From: Luscinia megarhynchos
Taxonomy: Eukaryota > Chordata > Aves > Passeriformes > Turdidae
Assembly: GCA_034336665.1 (NCBI GenBank)
Contig: CM067566.1
Coordinates: 18,644,330-18,708,329, forward strand
Reading direction: 5' to 3'
Length of the DNA: 64,000 bases
Part shown: positions 27,601 to 41,400 of the stretch, in pieces
How positions within the stretch are numbered: the stretch's first letter is position 1
Layout of the letters: each line of letters starts with the position of its first letter
Made by a program: the position numbers and the translations under genes
Notes under the pieces: model-generated
Seen by the model: only the letters and a program-made list of their open reading frames with translations
What the model was told of the DNA's origin: nothing
Database searches by the model: none

Positions 27601-30600
27601 TGGCCAGGAATTTCTGCAATGCCCTGAACTGAGTTCTACAGATGTGCTCCTTGGCAGAGGCATGCAGTGCCCTCAGCAGTGCCTGGCTGCTGTTGTGTGT
27701 GGTTGTGCATGGAATCCATAGGAATAATGTGACTATTTTTGTGAAAATACAAAAATAAAGAAATCAGTGTATTTCTAGCATTCGCAACTAACATTGCATG
27801 TTAATACAGAGAAGTATATTCTAACTTCAATGATCTAATGAGAAATCCAACGTGTTATATATTCTGTAAGTGTTCTGTCCCATTCCAATCAGTATGAGAT
27901 GCTTCAGAACCCTATCCTACTGGCTGATTATTTTCTATTTAGAATTTTAAAAGTCTGCTTGCATATAACTTGCTTTCTAAATGTTTTGATCCCTTTGTCC
28001 AGAATGTCCAGAATTTTTACACAGGATACAGATATGTCTGAATCCCTGCTGCTCATGATGTCAACTGGTAATGTGAAGAACACGAGGAGATGGTGTTGAA
28101 CTAAATAAAACCAGAATTTTTGATTGGGAAATTGCTTTATTTTCTCATCTCCGTGCTGTTCCTGTCTGAGACAGCAGCTCAGCAGCTTAGATTTGACAGC
28201 CACAATTATGAAATTGGCATGCCAAAGAGAACTTTTTTGTTTCAAAGATTTAAACCCCAGTTAGTGTTAGAGCTACATTATTGCACATCTCTCTACAAAG
28301 AAACATTGCATTTCCCCAAAGAAACCCATTGGAAAAGAAGCAATGAAAAAGTTCAGTTTAAAATATATTTAAATCACAGTGATTTCTCATGGCTTTTGTA
28401 TGTTTTAACAATTTCTGAGAAGCACATGCAGATTTTTTTTCCTGTGCTCATTTGTAACATAAGAAAAAGGCTCTAGGACTAATTGCCCATCAATGAGAAT
28501 TTGTACATTATATCTGAATTTATATTTTATAAAGTGAATAAACATGGAAATTTTCCAAATCAGTAAGTTGCAAAACAAAAAAAGATGTAGATCAGAATTT
28601 AAGTAAGCTACACATTTTTGTTGGGTGGATCTGACAAGATCCGTGGTTAACAACATGAAGTCAGTGGTAATACAAATAAAAACATATTTCATCATCTTCC
28701 TAGGCCTAATTAGGGGATAGGTACCTGAGGAAAAAAAGACCAACATAGTCTGGAATGCAGTTATATGGGAAATTTAATCTTATGTCTGACTGCAAAGCTT
28801 TGCATGTTTGCATGCAGTTTGTAGGATTAAAGTTGAAAGAGAAATATTCCTGTATTCTTTATCTCTGATTCATCCTTGTTAATATATTTTTTTCTCTTTT
28901 TCTTTTCTCTGCAGTTTCATGATAAAGTAATTCTTCAAAATGGACTTGGATTTAACCCTCTGTGTCTGCCTCTTGCCTTCTGCCTTTTGGTGTGTTTGAA
29001 AAACACAGCCAGGCATGAATTTCTCTTTGAAATCTCTCCTCTCTGTTCCTATTGCCAATTCATTTACAGGACCATTGTGCAGTAGTTTTTATTGGTATGC
29101 ATATGAAATCTTATGATGAAGTTTAAATATTTATCAGCACATCTTAACTAGGTTTAATGCTAGAAACTTTGCTGGTATTTCTCTCACATACAGAAGGAAG
29201 TTTGAGATTATTGACTGGATATCAGTACTGTTAGTGTTAGTATCAGGCTGTGTCAGTCTTCTTTCACTGCACCCAGAAACACACAGCAAAGATGTTTGGT
29301 AGTCACAGCCTTGGCATCTGGTAACCAAACAGTGTGATGTTTTCTAATGCCATGGAGTGTCTCACTAATTAAGTAAACATTGCTCTGCACTGTTATTGTG
29401 TGATGGTGCATTTAGATTTGTAATTGCTTTTCCCTCAACTGCTGCATGATACCTTACCATTGCATAATGTCACCTAAATCATGCAGCTACAATTGTATGA
29501 TTTTATCAGACCATTGTCCTCAGAAATAAAAGTAGTGCTAATGTGTATTCATGCAGAATTTGGTTGAGTGGGAGTGCTCATGTCTTGCTAGAAGGATGGG
29601 TAACTTGGTGATTTTCTCACATATCCAAACCAGAAAGGCCTCAAAGAGGAATTTAGGGAGACCAGCAGTCAATTCCCTTTCCTTTCCCTCCTTGTTACCT
29701 TTTTCCTTTTATGTTTATTTTCAATCAATGAAACATTGTTTTAATTGTTAGCAGGTGATGGAGTGAAATCAGAACCCTGCTGAATAAAAACCAAAATGCA
29801 ACACTGGAATAAGAGACCAGAAAACCTGTGGTAATGAAAAGTCAAAAAACATGAGCCAGGGAGATTTAACAAGCTGTCACAATGTTAGGGTTTAGGCCAA
29901 TGAAGTCTGTAAATAGGTATCTCAAAGTAAATTTTATGTCAGTTAGAAAAATCATATATTTAAAAATTTTTTCTGTGTTTGATGCTGATTATCATTCTGC
30001 GGCAGTGCTGGAAATAAAAGGGCAGAAAAATTAAATCAAAGCCTTCTACTTTTATGTTAAGCATAGATTCTGATATCATCAACCAGGCTGGGACAAAGTG
30101 TATTGAAGTAAATACCATGATGTATTTTGAAATAGATGCATTTACATCAGAATATGACTTGTAATTCAAAATTCTCTTTGCAGTGCCTGTAAGATGGCTT
30201 AAACACTGATAGTGAATTTGTGGTGTAAAGATCTTATATATAATTTTAGACTCTTAATGATCAGCAGGTGGCAGATATATCATTCCAAAAGGTGTTGTTT
30301 ATGTGGTGACTGAAACCACTGTAACCCTCTAACAAAGCAAAATGATTCGGTTGTACTTGTTCCTTGTATATGGGGATCCCCTGCAAATCAGCTTGACCTC
30401 ATAGAATCAAGTTGTGAGGCAATTAATATGTATGCATTCAAACTGACTAATGGTATCACTCTAACTAAAGTAGAACTTCTGTAAAAGCATCATCACACCC
30501 ACAGTCCTCCTGTTTTATTTACTTGGAGATAATAATGTAATATGCGTGATTTTCTAAAGCAAAAACAGAAATTAAAATCCCTCAATGCTTACACTAATAT

Positions 30601-33539
30601 TTAGAAAGAAAAGAAACCTCAAAACCCCCTCCATAAAACCAGCACTCTCTGTAAAAAAAGTAAGTTAAGGGCATTGAGTGTTACACTCCCAGGCTGGTGG
30701 TAACATTTTGTGACTTCCCTTTAACATGTACAACAGAGTACAGCAACTTCTGTGTTGAGTTACTAGCACGTTGTTTTCATTCTGACAAAGGAGTGAGAAA
30801 ATGTAATGGCATTTAATCTTTGACTTGCACTGGACTCTGGAACAGATCCACTTTTACTAATTCTACATTGCCTATGCTTGCAAGCTGAGAAAAACGCAGT
30901 AGCAGACTAAAAGCACAACAAATAGCTTGATGAAATTGTCCTCTCAATGCAGAGTAGTGCCAACACCAATGTGGTTATTATGTATATAGTTATGCCTTCC
31001 TTTTCCTTTGTTCTTATTCTTTTTCTTTCTGCTAAAAAATTATTCATTTGGCAACTTCTTGATTTCCAAGTTGGAGCTCTATATCTTTGTCACAGCTCTT
31101 TTAAATATTTAGAAATTGACCTGCTGTTTCTATAAATCATAAAAAAAGGCAGAGCCAAAAATCTTACTACCAAAGCCCTGTGAATTTGATCTATGTGCCT
31201 GGATAAATTTTGAAATGTAATAAAGTCCTAAATTCCTTAGGTTGCATTGTACAAGCCCCTTGGTTTCATGTGGGAGTCTAAAAACTTTAACCCAGTGGGC
31301 TCTGAGGTCTTCAGAAAATATTAGCAGAATGTGAGAAAGAGATTCACATTCAGGGTATCTGAATTTTTAAACCATCTCTGAGTTTAGTAGGAACAACAAT
31401 CTACTTGCTTTAGTAAGAATATTTATTTGACTAAAACTGGGCACATTGGGTAAAGCTGTATTAAAGATAGAGTTGTGGAATCCATTATGGTGACATAATA
31501 CTTATTTACTGTTTGAGGTCATCACACAATTCTAAAAAACAAAGCAATATAAATAAAATCTTTAGAGCTTAATGGGTAATGGAACATCTAATTTACTGAC
31601 TGTTGTCACAGGGTAATACTATAAATCTTTACACTTCAATTCAATTTAGGACACAGAAGAAATCCATTTACAAGCACTTAAGCTGTGTTAGGATGTTGGT
31701 TGTACTTGCTTGGTGATTTCCTTAGGATTTACCACAATGGCCTGAGTTATAAAAATACTATTTCAAGTTAAGGGAACAACTGACCTGGGTTCAAGCTGAA
31801 AACAAATGTTCTGACAACTCAAGTTTAACTCATCTGTCAGTATCTCCGAATTCTTTGCAAGAAACAAAATAATGTTTTTTTACTGTTGTGTTGGTTCTTA
31901 ATCTTCAAAGATACATGTATCTACTCCTACCGGGAGAAGGAGAAAGAAGCTAGAGGAAGAACGGGGGAAAAACCCGTAAATGAGAGACTGACTAGCAAAA
32001 TGGAATCTGAACTTTAACTGTGTGTAATGGAAACAGGCAGCTTCCTGAATGGAAATTCGATACCAAGAAACAGTTCTGTCTACACGGAAATCAAAATGCT
32101 GCTGACAATACTGGCCCCATATGATAGGACAGGTATAGGGAACAATTATTGCTATTTGAATTAGTTAAAAAATAGCAAATTTACTTTGAGGAATTGTCAA
32201 AAGGTCTGGTGCAGTTAGAAGCTGTTATCTAGTAAATCAAATAGAAAAAGATGACAGGTGGTTTGCCATAGCTGAGAAACGTAAGAAATAGCTACCCTTT
32301 TCACTGCACATATGAATAGATTACAAAATGCAATTTAATTCAGACTGGTAGCTAGGAAGGATGCACAACCAGTCTTCATAGCAGAAAAAGACATCTGTCT
32401 TATCCATCATTCATTGTGGACTAACAGTGTTTTGTTATACTGCACATGACCACTACACCCTCATTTTCCAAAAGGAGGAAAACTTCCAGAGGCTTTGTTT
32501 TGGCTCTGTATTTATTCATGTATTCTACCACCATTACTCTCTACCTCTGAGATACTATATAAGCATTAATTAATTATTCCTTGCCATAAATCTGTGAAAT
32601 AGATCATTATTTTCACATTGCTGACATCATCATTTTTGCTATGGGTAAAATTGATGATGAGAGACTTTTAAAGGCAATAATTACATTTTTATTTTTTCTG
32701 CTTGAATTGTTTTCTGTGGACTGGTTTGGTTTAAACAGCAGTGGTAAATTGCCCATTTCTCTTCTGTTAGAGATCTACCAGGGATAAGGATGATCTGAGA
32801 ATGTGAAGAACAAGACTATTTCTCCCAGTCCATGATAGCTCATGACATTATCAGGCAGGTTATTATTATAAAAAGGAAGGCTTTGCTTGTGTCAGAGGCA
32901 GTACTTTATAACAAGCAGTCACAGCCAACATGAAATGTCCATTTAATGTCTTTGAAGTCATGGCCAGCTTTTTGAGATGAAACCCATAAAACTCCTTGGG
33001 ACATTGAGAATTTGTTACCAACCCTCCCAGTCTTCATCAAACAGTTCTGTTGAGTCCTGGTGGAGCATGGTACTTGGATTTTTAGCCTCAGCAACTTTTA
33101 CCTGCTACTACAAGTCTAGTGTTCCAAGTTAGTACATCTGACAAACATAAAATGAAAAGACTATTTGTGGAAGAGAAATGATTAATTTATGATTAGAAAT
33201 ACAGGGACCAAAAATTGTAGTTGCAGATCTGTATTAACCCACACACAGATGAAACACAAGCAGCAGACTCTGAAATGGTTGTTCTCTATGTGAGTTTTAA
33301 ATGTTGTTGTTTGCTTGGGAGGATTTAATGGGAATTTTTAATAGAATTTGAATAGTTGACAATCAAGAAAATGGCTTTTTTTAAAAAAAAATTCTTACAT
33401 AGGAAATTGCCTCAATGCATTTAGTGCATGTTCTACATAGCTTATTTGGTTAGTTCAGTTGTAAAGAGGAGGAAATATTTGGTTGTGCTGTAGTTATCAA
33501 ACAGAAATGAAAGATGGAAAAGGCATATTAGGTCACCTT
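24601..33539. other. Long noncoding stretch, no gene seen
   Basis: Nearly 9 kb of mainly AT-rich unique DNA. A splice-acceptor-like pyrimidine tract ends in AG at 28,914, and a CTCF-like motif lies at 30,261. Frames such as 27,928-28,245 (minus), 28,120-28,476 (plus, TTG start) and 28,405-28,746 (minus) are unrecognised and probably accidental. A slightly GC-richer patch at 27,580-27,720 could not be assigned. Confidence 0.55.
30261..30274 (+). promoter_or_regulatory. CTCF-like motif
   Basis: The sequence tcagcaggtggcag fits the vertebrate CTCF core CCASYAGRKGGCRS at 13 of 14 positions, with T instead of C at position 1. The central AGGTGGCAG is intact. It lies in otherwise featureless AT-rich DNA. 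Occupancy cannot be judged from sequence. Confidence 0.4.
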
Positions 33540-33635
33540 GAGGCCAAATTCACAGGTGCTGGAAGTTGGTATAATTCCACTGACGTCAATTCCCATTCTT
33601 TTCACTTTTCACAGATGTTCAGCACCCCTGAAATT
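33540..33635. repeat. Possible ancient amniote repeat fragment
   Basis: The words 'gaggccaaattcac', 'ggtataattccactgacgtc' and 'aattccc' in this order resemble an old amniote repeat whose typical copies read ggccaaattc...ggtataactccattgacttcaatgg. The match is short and from memory. A conserved noncoding element derived from such a repeat is an alternative. Confidence 0.35.
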
Positions 33636-36600
33636 CCTGGTGTGTATTCAGATTGTTCTCTTTTTTTACGACAGTTTTTGGTGCATAGTCCCCTACATTT
33701 TTGCTCATTAATATGGTGATGTATTGACTAATGAAAAGATTCCTGTACTACTGTATGTTTTCACCTCTAGCATATTTAGCAGATTTAGTCTTTGATAACT
33801 AAATGCAAGTAGAATGATACTTGCACCTTTTACACCAGAAAGCCAGGAGTCAAACCAGCAGAGTTTGCTAATGCATTTACAGAGGTGTAAGTTACCAACA
33901 CGGTTTCAAGTCTGGAGTGTTTTGATTCTGACGGAATGAAGTGAAAATGTGGCACAAAAGAAAAATGCTTTGCAGAAACCATCAATAAGTAATGACTTTT
34001 TAAACAAAAATTCCAGTTTGTTTGGATTCATTGCCACCGAGATATACTTCAAAGAATGTTCTAAGCAGAAAGTGTAAGAATAACTGTTGACAGATTTCTA
34101 TATATTATATATGGAAATTATAATTTAAATATAATTAATAAATTATAAATTGATATATTTACCATTTTTTCCAATTGTTCAAATTTTTTCATTTTTCTGT
34201 ATTGTCCTCTAGAGGATTTATGAAAGGGTGTGAAGTCAGAGCACTATAGGGTAGAATTAAGCCGACAGAAAGGGATATTTTAGAAAATGTTAAATGTATT
34301 TCAAATAACTAGCAAGTGGGATAGTTTCTGGGTTAGAGGTGCTGCTTAGAATCATAGCACAGCAGTAACTTAGTGAGATGGAGAAATCGCTTACACTTGT
34401 ATCTACTCTGAGTTCCAAGGAAAAATGTGGTTACTATAGCAACTGCCACATTACACTTATGCAGTCTCTGGAATAGATTAAATTGCTGAAAACCTCAAGG
34501 TTTTGTTTGACTCTGTTGAGAACTGCAGCTAAATGTACTGAAGTTCCTTAATCAAAGGTATGTTATAGTGCATATTCTTACATGTTACTTACTGAAAGTT
34601 GGGTTTGTTACTCTGGCTTAAGTTTTTTTTTTTTGTAGCTAGGCTACTTCAAAATAAATTTGTCATATTCATTTACTGTTTAGGTGGAATCCATTTGGAT
34701 ATATGTACATATTTTATGTAGACACTGAATGTGTGAAACACACTACAGAAAATTTCCTTCCATGAGATATAGCCAGGAGGTTTAGAAAATCAAAGTATTT
34801 GTTACTCTAGGAAGTTTGGAGACCATCCTAAGATTCTATTAAAAAATTAATCATTAATCACTATGGCAGCAGAAAGCAAATAATGTGTTTTGTTTTTGGT
34901 GGAAATTCACTCTGTGGGCTCAGTGCAGTTGGTCAACAATTGCAGATAAAGTCAGCTAACATACATTTATTATTGAACACAATTTCATGCTTTATGTTGT
35001 AAGTGCTTAAATGCAGTGATTTAGAGGAGTGATGATTTATGCTTTCCTTTTATGTTTAAACATTTCAAAAGTTTAAAAACTTAAGATGCAGGGAAATTTT
35101 GCTGCAAATATTTTTTGGATGGTGTTCATGCTGAACAAAATACAAAATAAACATAGGGTGCAGCTGTAGAAAACAACATTTTTCTTTGAACAGCTGAGAT
35201 GCCACAACATGTCATTCTGTGCTAGGAAAACTATAGATAGTTTTGAATTATAGGCCTTTTGGGCCTCCCTGAGCTGTGACTTCTGACAGAGAGAGTAGAT
35301 ACTGCAGTAGACATACCTAGAAGAATTTAAAACTGAAATCCTTGGATTATATGCATTTGTATGTTGCAGTAGATGTTTTTGTTGTTGTTATTCTAGACCA
35401 TTTCCTCTGCTCTAGGGAGTTAATATTTTAGCACGGTGGTTGCTGTTGGTTCTTCCTCCTGCTTAATGAATAGTTTTTGTTTCCTCCTGCTGCCTCTGTT
35501 CTGGGCTTGCCCTGCTGGGGCAGGGAGCAAAGCTCCTGGCAGTCAGGGCTCTTGGTTGCTTTGGTGCTGGTTTTGTTCTAATGTGACATGGAAAACTCTG
35601 CCTACTTTGCATGTTCCCTTATTTCTCCCTCTCAGTTAGATTTCCCAAGGTCTTGAGTATATGGCAGCCCCTCCAGAAAACAACTGGGCATGGTTCTTAT
35701 AAAGGTCTGAGTTTTCACCTGACAGTCTTTAAAGCTCTACTTTGTTCAGATGTTTTATCTTTACCTTTTTTTTTAGCCAGTGTTTCTTATTGATTTATTT
35801 CTTTGGTGATTATATGGTGACATGACTGTGTGGTACTCTATTTTCTCTTTATTGCTCAAAGTTTTAGACTGAAGTAGTGCTTTCTTTCCACCCTTCAAGG
35901 TAATTCCTGTTTTTCCCTGAGAGGACACAGAAGTCTGGTGTTGAAACATTAGCAAGTCTTTTGTAATGAGTGACAGTTATTTAATTTACTTTCTGTACCT
36001 GATACAATAACTCTTACAGTTTATTTGAATATGTCATTTGGTATTTTACATACAAATGCTGCATCATTTTCTTTGTAACATTCTTACTTGCAGATTTAAC
36101 AGCACCAGGTTATCTAGGATTGCAGTTATTGGCTCTATGTGTTTATGAAATACATTATCATAAATATTCATGATTTCTTGTGTGTATTTGATATCAGTTT
36201 GCAATGTTAATCCTGCCTCAGGACCAACTTCCATCATGACAAGTACAAGAAATGTATTCTTCTTGCCTACTTTGTGAGCTTCATAAATTAGAACCTTGGA
36301 AATACACACAATGTAATTTGTCCTGCTTTGTCCCCTATGGTATTTGTCTCAACACCTTGTCATTGAATTTTCATAGGAGCTACATTTTTTTCCTTGTCAA
36401 GTAGCCTGGGTTCTGTCTTCTTTGTGGTAAATTGTCACTTTATTCTTTTGTTACCCACTTCATTTTATCACCTTTGAAAACTGGTTCCTGTGCTTGCACT
36501 TCCATGGCAAAACACATCCTTGTGCTGTACTGGAGATGGTTGGACTCAGAGTGATTGTTTGAAGGTGGGACACTGTTCTTGTTTAGAGTGCTAGGGAAAG

Positions 36601-37399
36601 TAAAAGAAGAGAAAATGGCTTCTAGGCATAAGGAGGCTGTCTTCAACTCTTTTCACTGTAAATCCAGCTGAAAGCAAATCATATATAAAACTGCTGCACA
36701 CCAGGGTAACTATTCCCTGTGTGCTTCATTCACTTGGGTTGGTTTGTTGTTATTTTTCCCCCAAGCTTCTCGCTCTTAGTCAATATTAAAATCTGGGTTT
36801 GGCTGTAGTAATACTGTTATATATTCATGTGAAAATGTGTGACATACAGCTTAGTTTGCTGAGGATGACTTTCTGAGCAGACACAGGGATACAGCTGAGA
36901 ATTACAATTAGCTGAACATTTCTGCTCAGTTTTCTTGATTATAGGCATCAAACGTATTTTTATCTGTATTTCCATTAATTCACTTTTTGCTCAGTTCCCA
37001 TAACCAGATAGCTTTGAAATTAAGGATAATTTTAATGCATAAAATACTTGAAGAAAAATGCCTACTTAATACTTTTATATTGATGATAAATTCTCAATGT
37101 AAAATGAGAACATTTTACCACTAAGAAGTTCTACAATCTTGTATATCCCAGTTTTCAGTCACTATTAGCAAGATTCATACTTGTCAGGAGCTGTCAGCTT
37201 TTTAACAATTTTCTTTACTTGTTTTTTAGTTACAGTTAAAACCTAGCTCATTGTTTATCCTGCAAAACTCTCCTTGCTTCTTCGTGTTGCTAAAATTATG
37301 TCCAAGTTTTGTTTGCTAGTATTTTTCATTTTTAAATGCATCTGTAAGTGCAGAAGTTGAGAAAACAATTAGACTTTTTGAAACAAATGACTTTTAGAA
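33636..37399. other. Noncoding stretch, no gene seen
   Basis: Includes the extremely AT-rich segment at 34,097-34,170 and a short GC-richer patch at 35,440-35,640. A frame in that patch starts at GTG and looks like a hydrophobic leader but leads nowhere. No recognisable gene or repeat family otherwise. Confidence 0.55.
34097..34170. repeat. AT-rich low-complexity tract
   Basis: Almost pure A/T with tatatat runs and short self-complementary segments such as tatatattatatat. Simple low-complexity DNA. Confidence 0.85.
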
Positions 37400-38451
37400 A
37401 GAGTCTAGGTTATAAGCAGGGCAAAGCAAGTTTTGGTACACAGGTGGTGAGGATTGGTGTCCTCTGTGAGAAGAGCCCCTGGATGTCCCTGTGTTGCTGA
37501 GCCAGTTTCAGCTTGCTCTGGAATGGACCCACCACTGGTCAAAACTGATCAGAGCAGTCATGCTTGTGGCTTGTCTGTATAAATGTACTTTAGGAAGAGT
37601 AGAAAGAGCAGCTGTGAAAAAGAGGACTGAGATACGAGAAAAAAATGTTGAAACAACCCTGCAGACACTGAGGTCAGTGAAGGAAGGGGAGTAGGTGTTA
37701 AGGGGTGTCAGAGCAGAGATCCCTGCATCCCAAGGAGCAGAACATGGCAATGCAGGTTAACCCCCTGCAGCCCATGGAACACATGGGTGGAGCAGATATG
37801 CTGCAAACTGCAGCCCGTGGAGGATCCCAGGCTGGAGGAAATGGTTATGTCATAAGGGAAGCTGCAGCCCAGAAAAGCTGTAGAAGAAGCTGAAGCCTGC
37901 AGAGAACCCCCACTGGAGCAGTCTGTTCCTGAAGGACTGTATTCTGTGCAAAGAATCTGTGTTGGAGCAGTTTATGAACAGCTTCAGTCCATAGGAAGGA
38001 CCCACCCTGAAGGAGGTTGGAAAGAGCTGTATCCTGTGGGAAGGACCCCATATTGCAGCTGGAGAACAGTGTGGGGAGGAAGGAGAAGCAGAGATGAAAT
38101 GTTGTTATGGACTGACCACAACTCCCACTCCTTATCCATACTCCTTGTACCACTTAGAGCAGGGAGAAAGTTGAAGAGCCAGGAATGAAGGAGGGAAGTT
38201 GAGCCTGGGAAGAAGGGGTGTGAGGGCAAGGCATATTTAGTCTGGTCTTTTTCTCACCATTCTAGTCTATTTTTAATTGACAGTAAATTTAAATCAATCT
38301 TCTCCAGCCAGAGTTTGTTTTGTGAATAGCAGTTTCCTGTCCTTATTAAGCCATGAGCATTTCCATCTTGTCATCTTGTTTTGCTGAGGAAGGGGAATGG
38401 AGAGTGGTTTGGTGGGGATCTGGCAGCCAGTCAAGGTTAACCCACTGGACA
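37400..38451 (+). mobile_element. Solo LTR of an avian endogenous retrovirus (ERVL-like)
   Basis: About 1 kb follows a common bird LTR family from end to end. Recalled landmarks are 'caagttttggta', 'tggacccaccactgg', 'ccctgcagacactgaggtca', 'ggagcagaacatgg', then an array of imperfect units built on ctgcagcccatgg / ggaaggaccc / ctggagcag (37,765-38,060). These are followed by 'ctgaccacaactcccactcc', 'gaagttgagcctgggaagaa', a degenerate poly(A)-signal region (agtaaatttaaat, 38,282-38,294), and a tail 'ggcagccagtcaaggtta' ending ...ggaca. No gag, pol or env sequence flanks it, so it is a solo LTR left by recombination between two LTRs. The left boundary is approximate, no target-site duplication was found, and the ERV class is from memory. 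Overlapping short frames on both strands are shadows of this repeat. Confidence 0.8.
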
Positions 38452-41400
38452 TTGCTTGCTTGCAGTGTTGCAAGAAGTATAAGTTATCTTTGGTTGATGG
38501 ATTCCTCCTGTGTAGAAACATAGTTATGTTTTCTATAATTCCAGTGTTTATTGCTGTACCATTTGCAGTGCCCTATGATATGTTGACAGCAGAATCCATG
38601 TGTAGAGCTTCCCTAACCCACTTTTCAGAAAATTAGGGAACTGATACTATATGAAGTACATGTAACTGAAAAGACAGGGCACCCTGATGTATTCCAAATG
38701 AATTTTGAAAGATATACAAAGGAACAACCTTCCTTAAACATTCTAGGCAGAATCTTTTAGCAAAGAACAGATAATTATAATGCTTTTATTGGGATGACCC
38801 ACTTAATTTATTTTTTCCTAGCTAATCATTAATTCTTTTATCTCTTACTGATCTGTTTATCAACAAATTACAATCTTTTCTTCCACTGATATTCTAGATA
38901 CTAAAGTGTAACCTTGCAAAATCTCCAAGGGCAAGCTAAATTAGCACAAAGTTTGTGAGGCTTAGAAAAAGTAAGGAGGGAAAGAAAAATGAAAATACAA
39001 TGGGATGAGGTAGGAAGAAAAAGAAGAAAGATAAATACTTAAATATGAAAAGGACAGGGAGTGAGAAGAAAGATAAAAAATTATTCTGAAGAAATAAACA
39101 GTAGGTATTCCTTTAATGAAACACAGGTGCACCTCTGAGTGTACATGCAGGAATGTGTCTAGAGGACTTCTGAAGCACCTGTCAGCTGATGTTTTAGAGA
39201 AAACTATAGCAATATACTTCAGCCATCAACAAAGGTCCTGCTTAGATGCCACAATTGAATGTTTGCTCTGCACTTTGTGGCTTCTTGGTATCTGTGGTAG
39301 ATTAGATCCCACTTAAAATTAGCTGCTAAAATTTGTGAATCTTTAAAGAGCCTGTTGCAGGGTTTATCAAACTGTACAGGAGCTGTTGAAGAGTCATTCA
39401 AACTGTACAGAAAAAAAGTAAAATGGGCAGAGAAATAGAGCGATTTCTGCTGTGGGAGGGATTACAGGAAGGCAAACATCTGTAGTGGAGTTGAGTGAGG
39501 AAGCCTTCAGCTATGTGAAGGATCTCAGTAAAATTAAAAAACCCATTCATTCAGAGTAAAAGACTAGAGAGGTATTAGTGAGCAATAGGGAAGTGCACAT
39601 GCCTCTTGGGAAAAGGCTTTCTTAAAAGTTGCACGGAGACCTAGTATGTGACAGAGTTTAGGATTGATTTTTGGAATAGCATTCCATCTTTTGGGTGTAG
39701 GACTTCATCCATGTCTTGTGGACAAGCTCCTGCTATTGTTTCCTAATTCTGTGATCATCTTTTGCAGCCACATTGTATCTTCTCATTGTTTTGTGTTTTT
39801 AAACAGACATGAACACCTGTTCTGCCAGTGCTAATGTCTGTGAGCTCACACTGTGTCTTAATCATCTCTGACTAGGAAAATCATTCAGGCTGCAGTTTTC
39901 CCTTCACATTTATGCTTATTGGAAAGACTCAATCTCACACTCAGGGAAGGAACTTGAAAATGCTGCACTGACTTGCTGACAGCATTGCTGTCCTAGACTC
40001 TTTTAGCATCATTTTAAGTACCAGCATTAATATACAGAAATTGCTTCAACTGAGCATGCTTTTTGAGTAGGAAGAAATCACGGTTTTCAAATACACAAGT
40101 GCCAACCTACTCCAGTGTCAGTAGTGATTTTCCTTCTATCTTTCAGAGGAATACCTAGTAATGAAAACTGTGAGTTCAAGACTGATTGATCTGCCAGGCC
40201 TTCCTTCACAGAGCTCCTGAATGATCCCTCCATCTGTATGCAAAATGACATTTGAACAACTGCTTTTCATTTGTTTTGAGTTTTTCAGATGTGTACAGAT
40301 TAGATGAGTATTAGGATGCCCTAATTAATCATACAGGGAGATAAGGGAGACTAGTTATTTACATAACTCAGAATCCTGAGTAGGAGGACATCTCCTTCCC
40401 CATTTCTCTTCATGTTTGTTCGGTTCCTGTCCCTTGCATTCCATGTCCCATTCCCATTTCCTTCAGCTTCTAAAAATTATTGCAAAATTTTGTCCCTCTC
40501 GAAGTGATGAGAAACTTTGCCAGTTTCACTGAGGACACTAAATTGATATACACTAGACTTAAATCCCTAAATCACCCCAGGCATAATTCTGTTGCCATTA
40601 ACTGGGACACGTGTGCAAGTTGTTGGGTTGTAAATAACAGGTTTGCTCAGTTCATAATGTGTAATACTTTTGGCTTGGAATGTTAATATTTTGCTTCTGT
40701 ACGGTTTTTACAATGGAAGGCATTAAAATAAAGCCTTTCATAGGCAAAGTACTACATCAGGCATTTGCAGTTAGATAATATATGATATGTAATATAATAA
40801 TGAGTTTCAAAGTAGATGAGAAAGAACAAAGTAGACTTAATTAAAAAAGGTTCAGCTTTTGGCTGGAACAAATGTTTGCTTTCTCAATATCACTTTCTGT
40901 GGATTTCTTTTGGATTTTTTTTCTTAGTTTTTTATTTTTTTTTAATTTTTTTGGGAGCTCTTCTAGTTCTATTGTACTAATACTTCATTCTATGGTATTC
41001 CCAAGGTATTTCTTGGCAAAAGTGCTGTGTGTGACTTACAGACAGAAGGCACACATGAGATTGTAAAACCTCAAAAAAGCAAAACAAATTGCACCAAAGA
41101 CATAATTCACATGGGAAAATATTTTTGGTGAGATTTTTAGGTCAGTGTTACAACTTGTTTTATTTTAGAGCTTTTCAAGTAGATGCTGCAAGGATTATTC
41201 TATAATGCAGACATTTCCCCTTCTTTTCCTAAACTGATTTTGTTCAAGTTGGTTGTGCTTCTGTATTTTAGGGATTTGCAGAAATTGTGAATGCAGTCCT
41301 GGTTTGTTTGAGTCATACCATTGATTGGTTTTAGTGGGATAAGGGTTAAGTGTCAAGGTTTCTGACTACATTTAAAGTTCTGCAAACTATGTGTAAACAA

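Noticed and set aside
28120..28476. 118-codon frame with a signal-peptide-like start
   Set aside because: The start codon is TTG, there is no similarity to a known protein, and no exon context is visible beyond chance.
35436..35639. Hydrophobic leader-like frame
   Set aside because: It begins with GTG and ends after 67 codons without any domain. Composition of a GC-rich patch explains it.
37491..38229. Cluster of overlapping 60-100-codon frames on both strands
   Set aside because: All lie inside the solo LTR. Open frames on both strands arise from its GC-rich repeated units.
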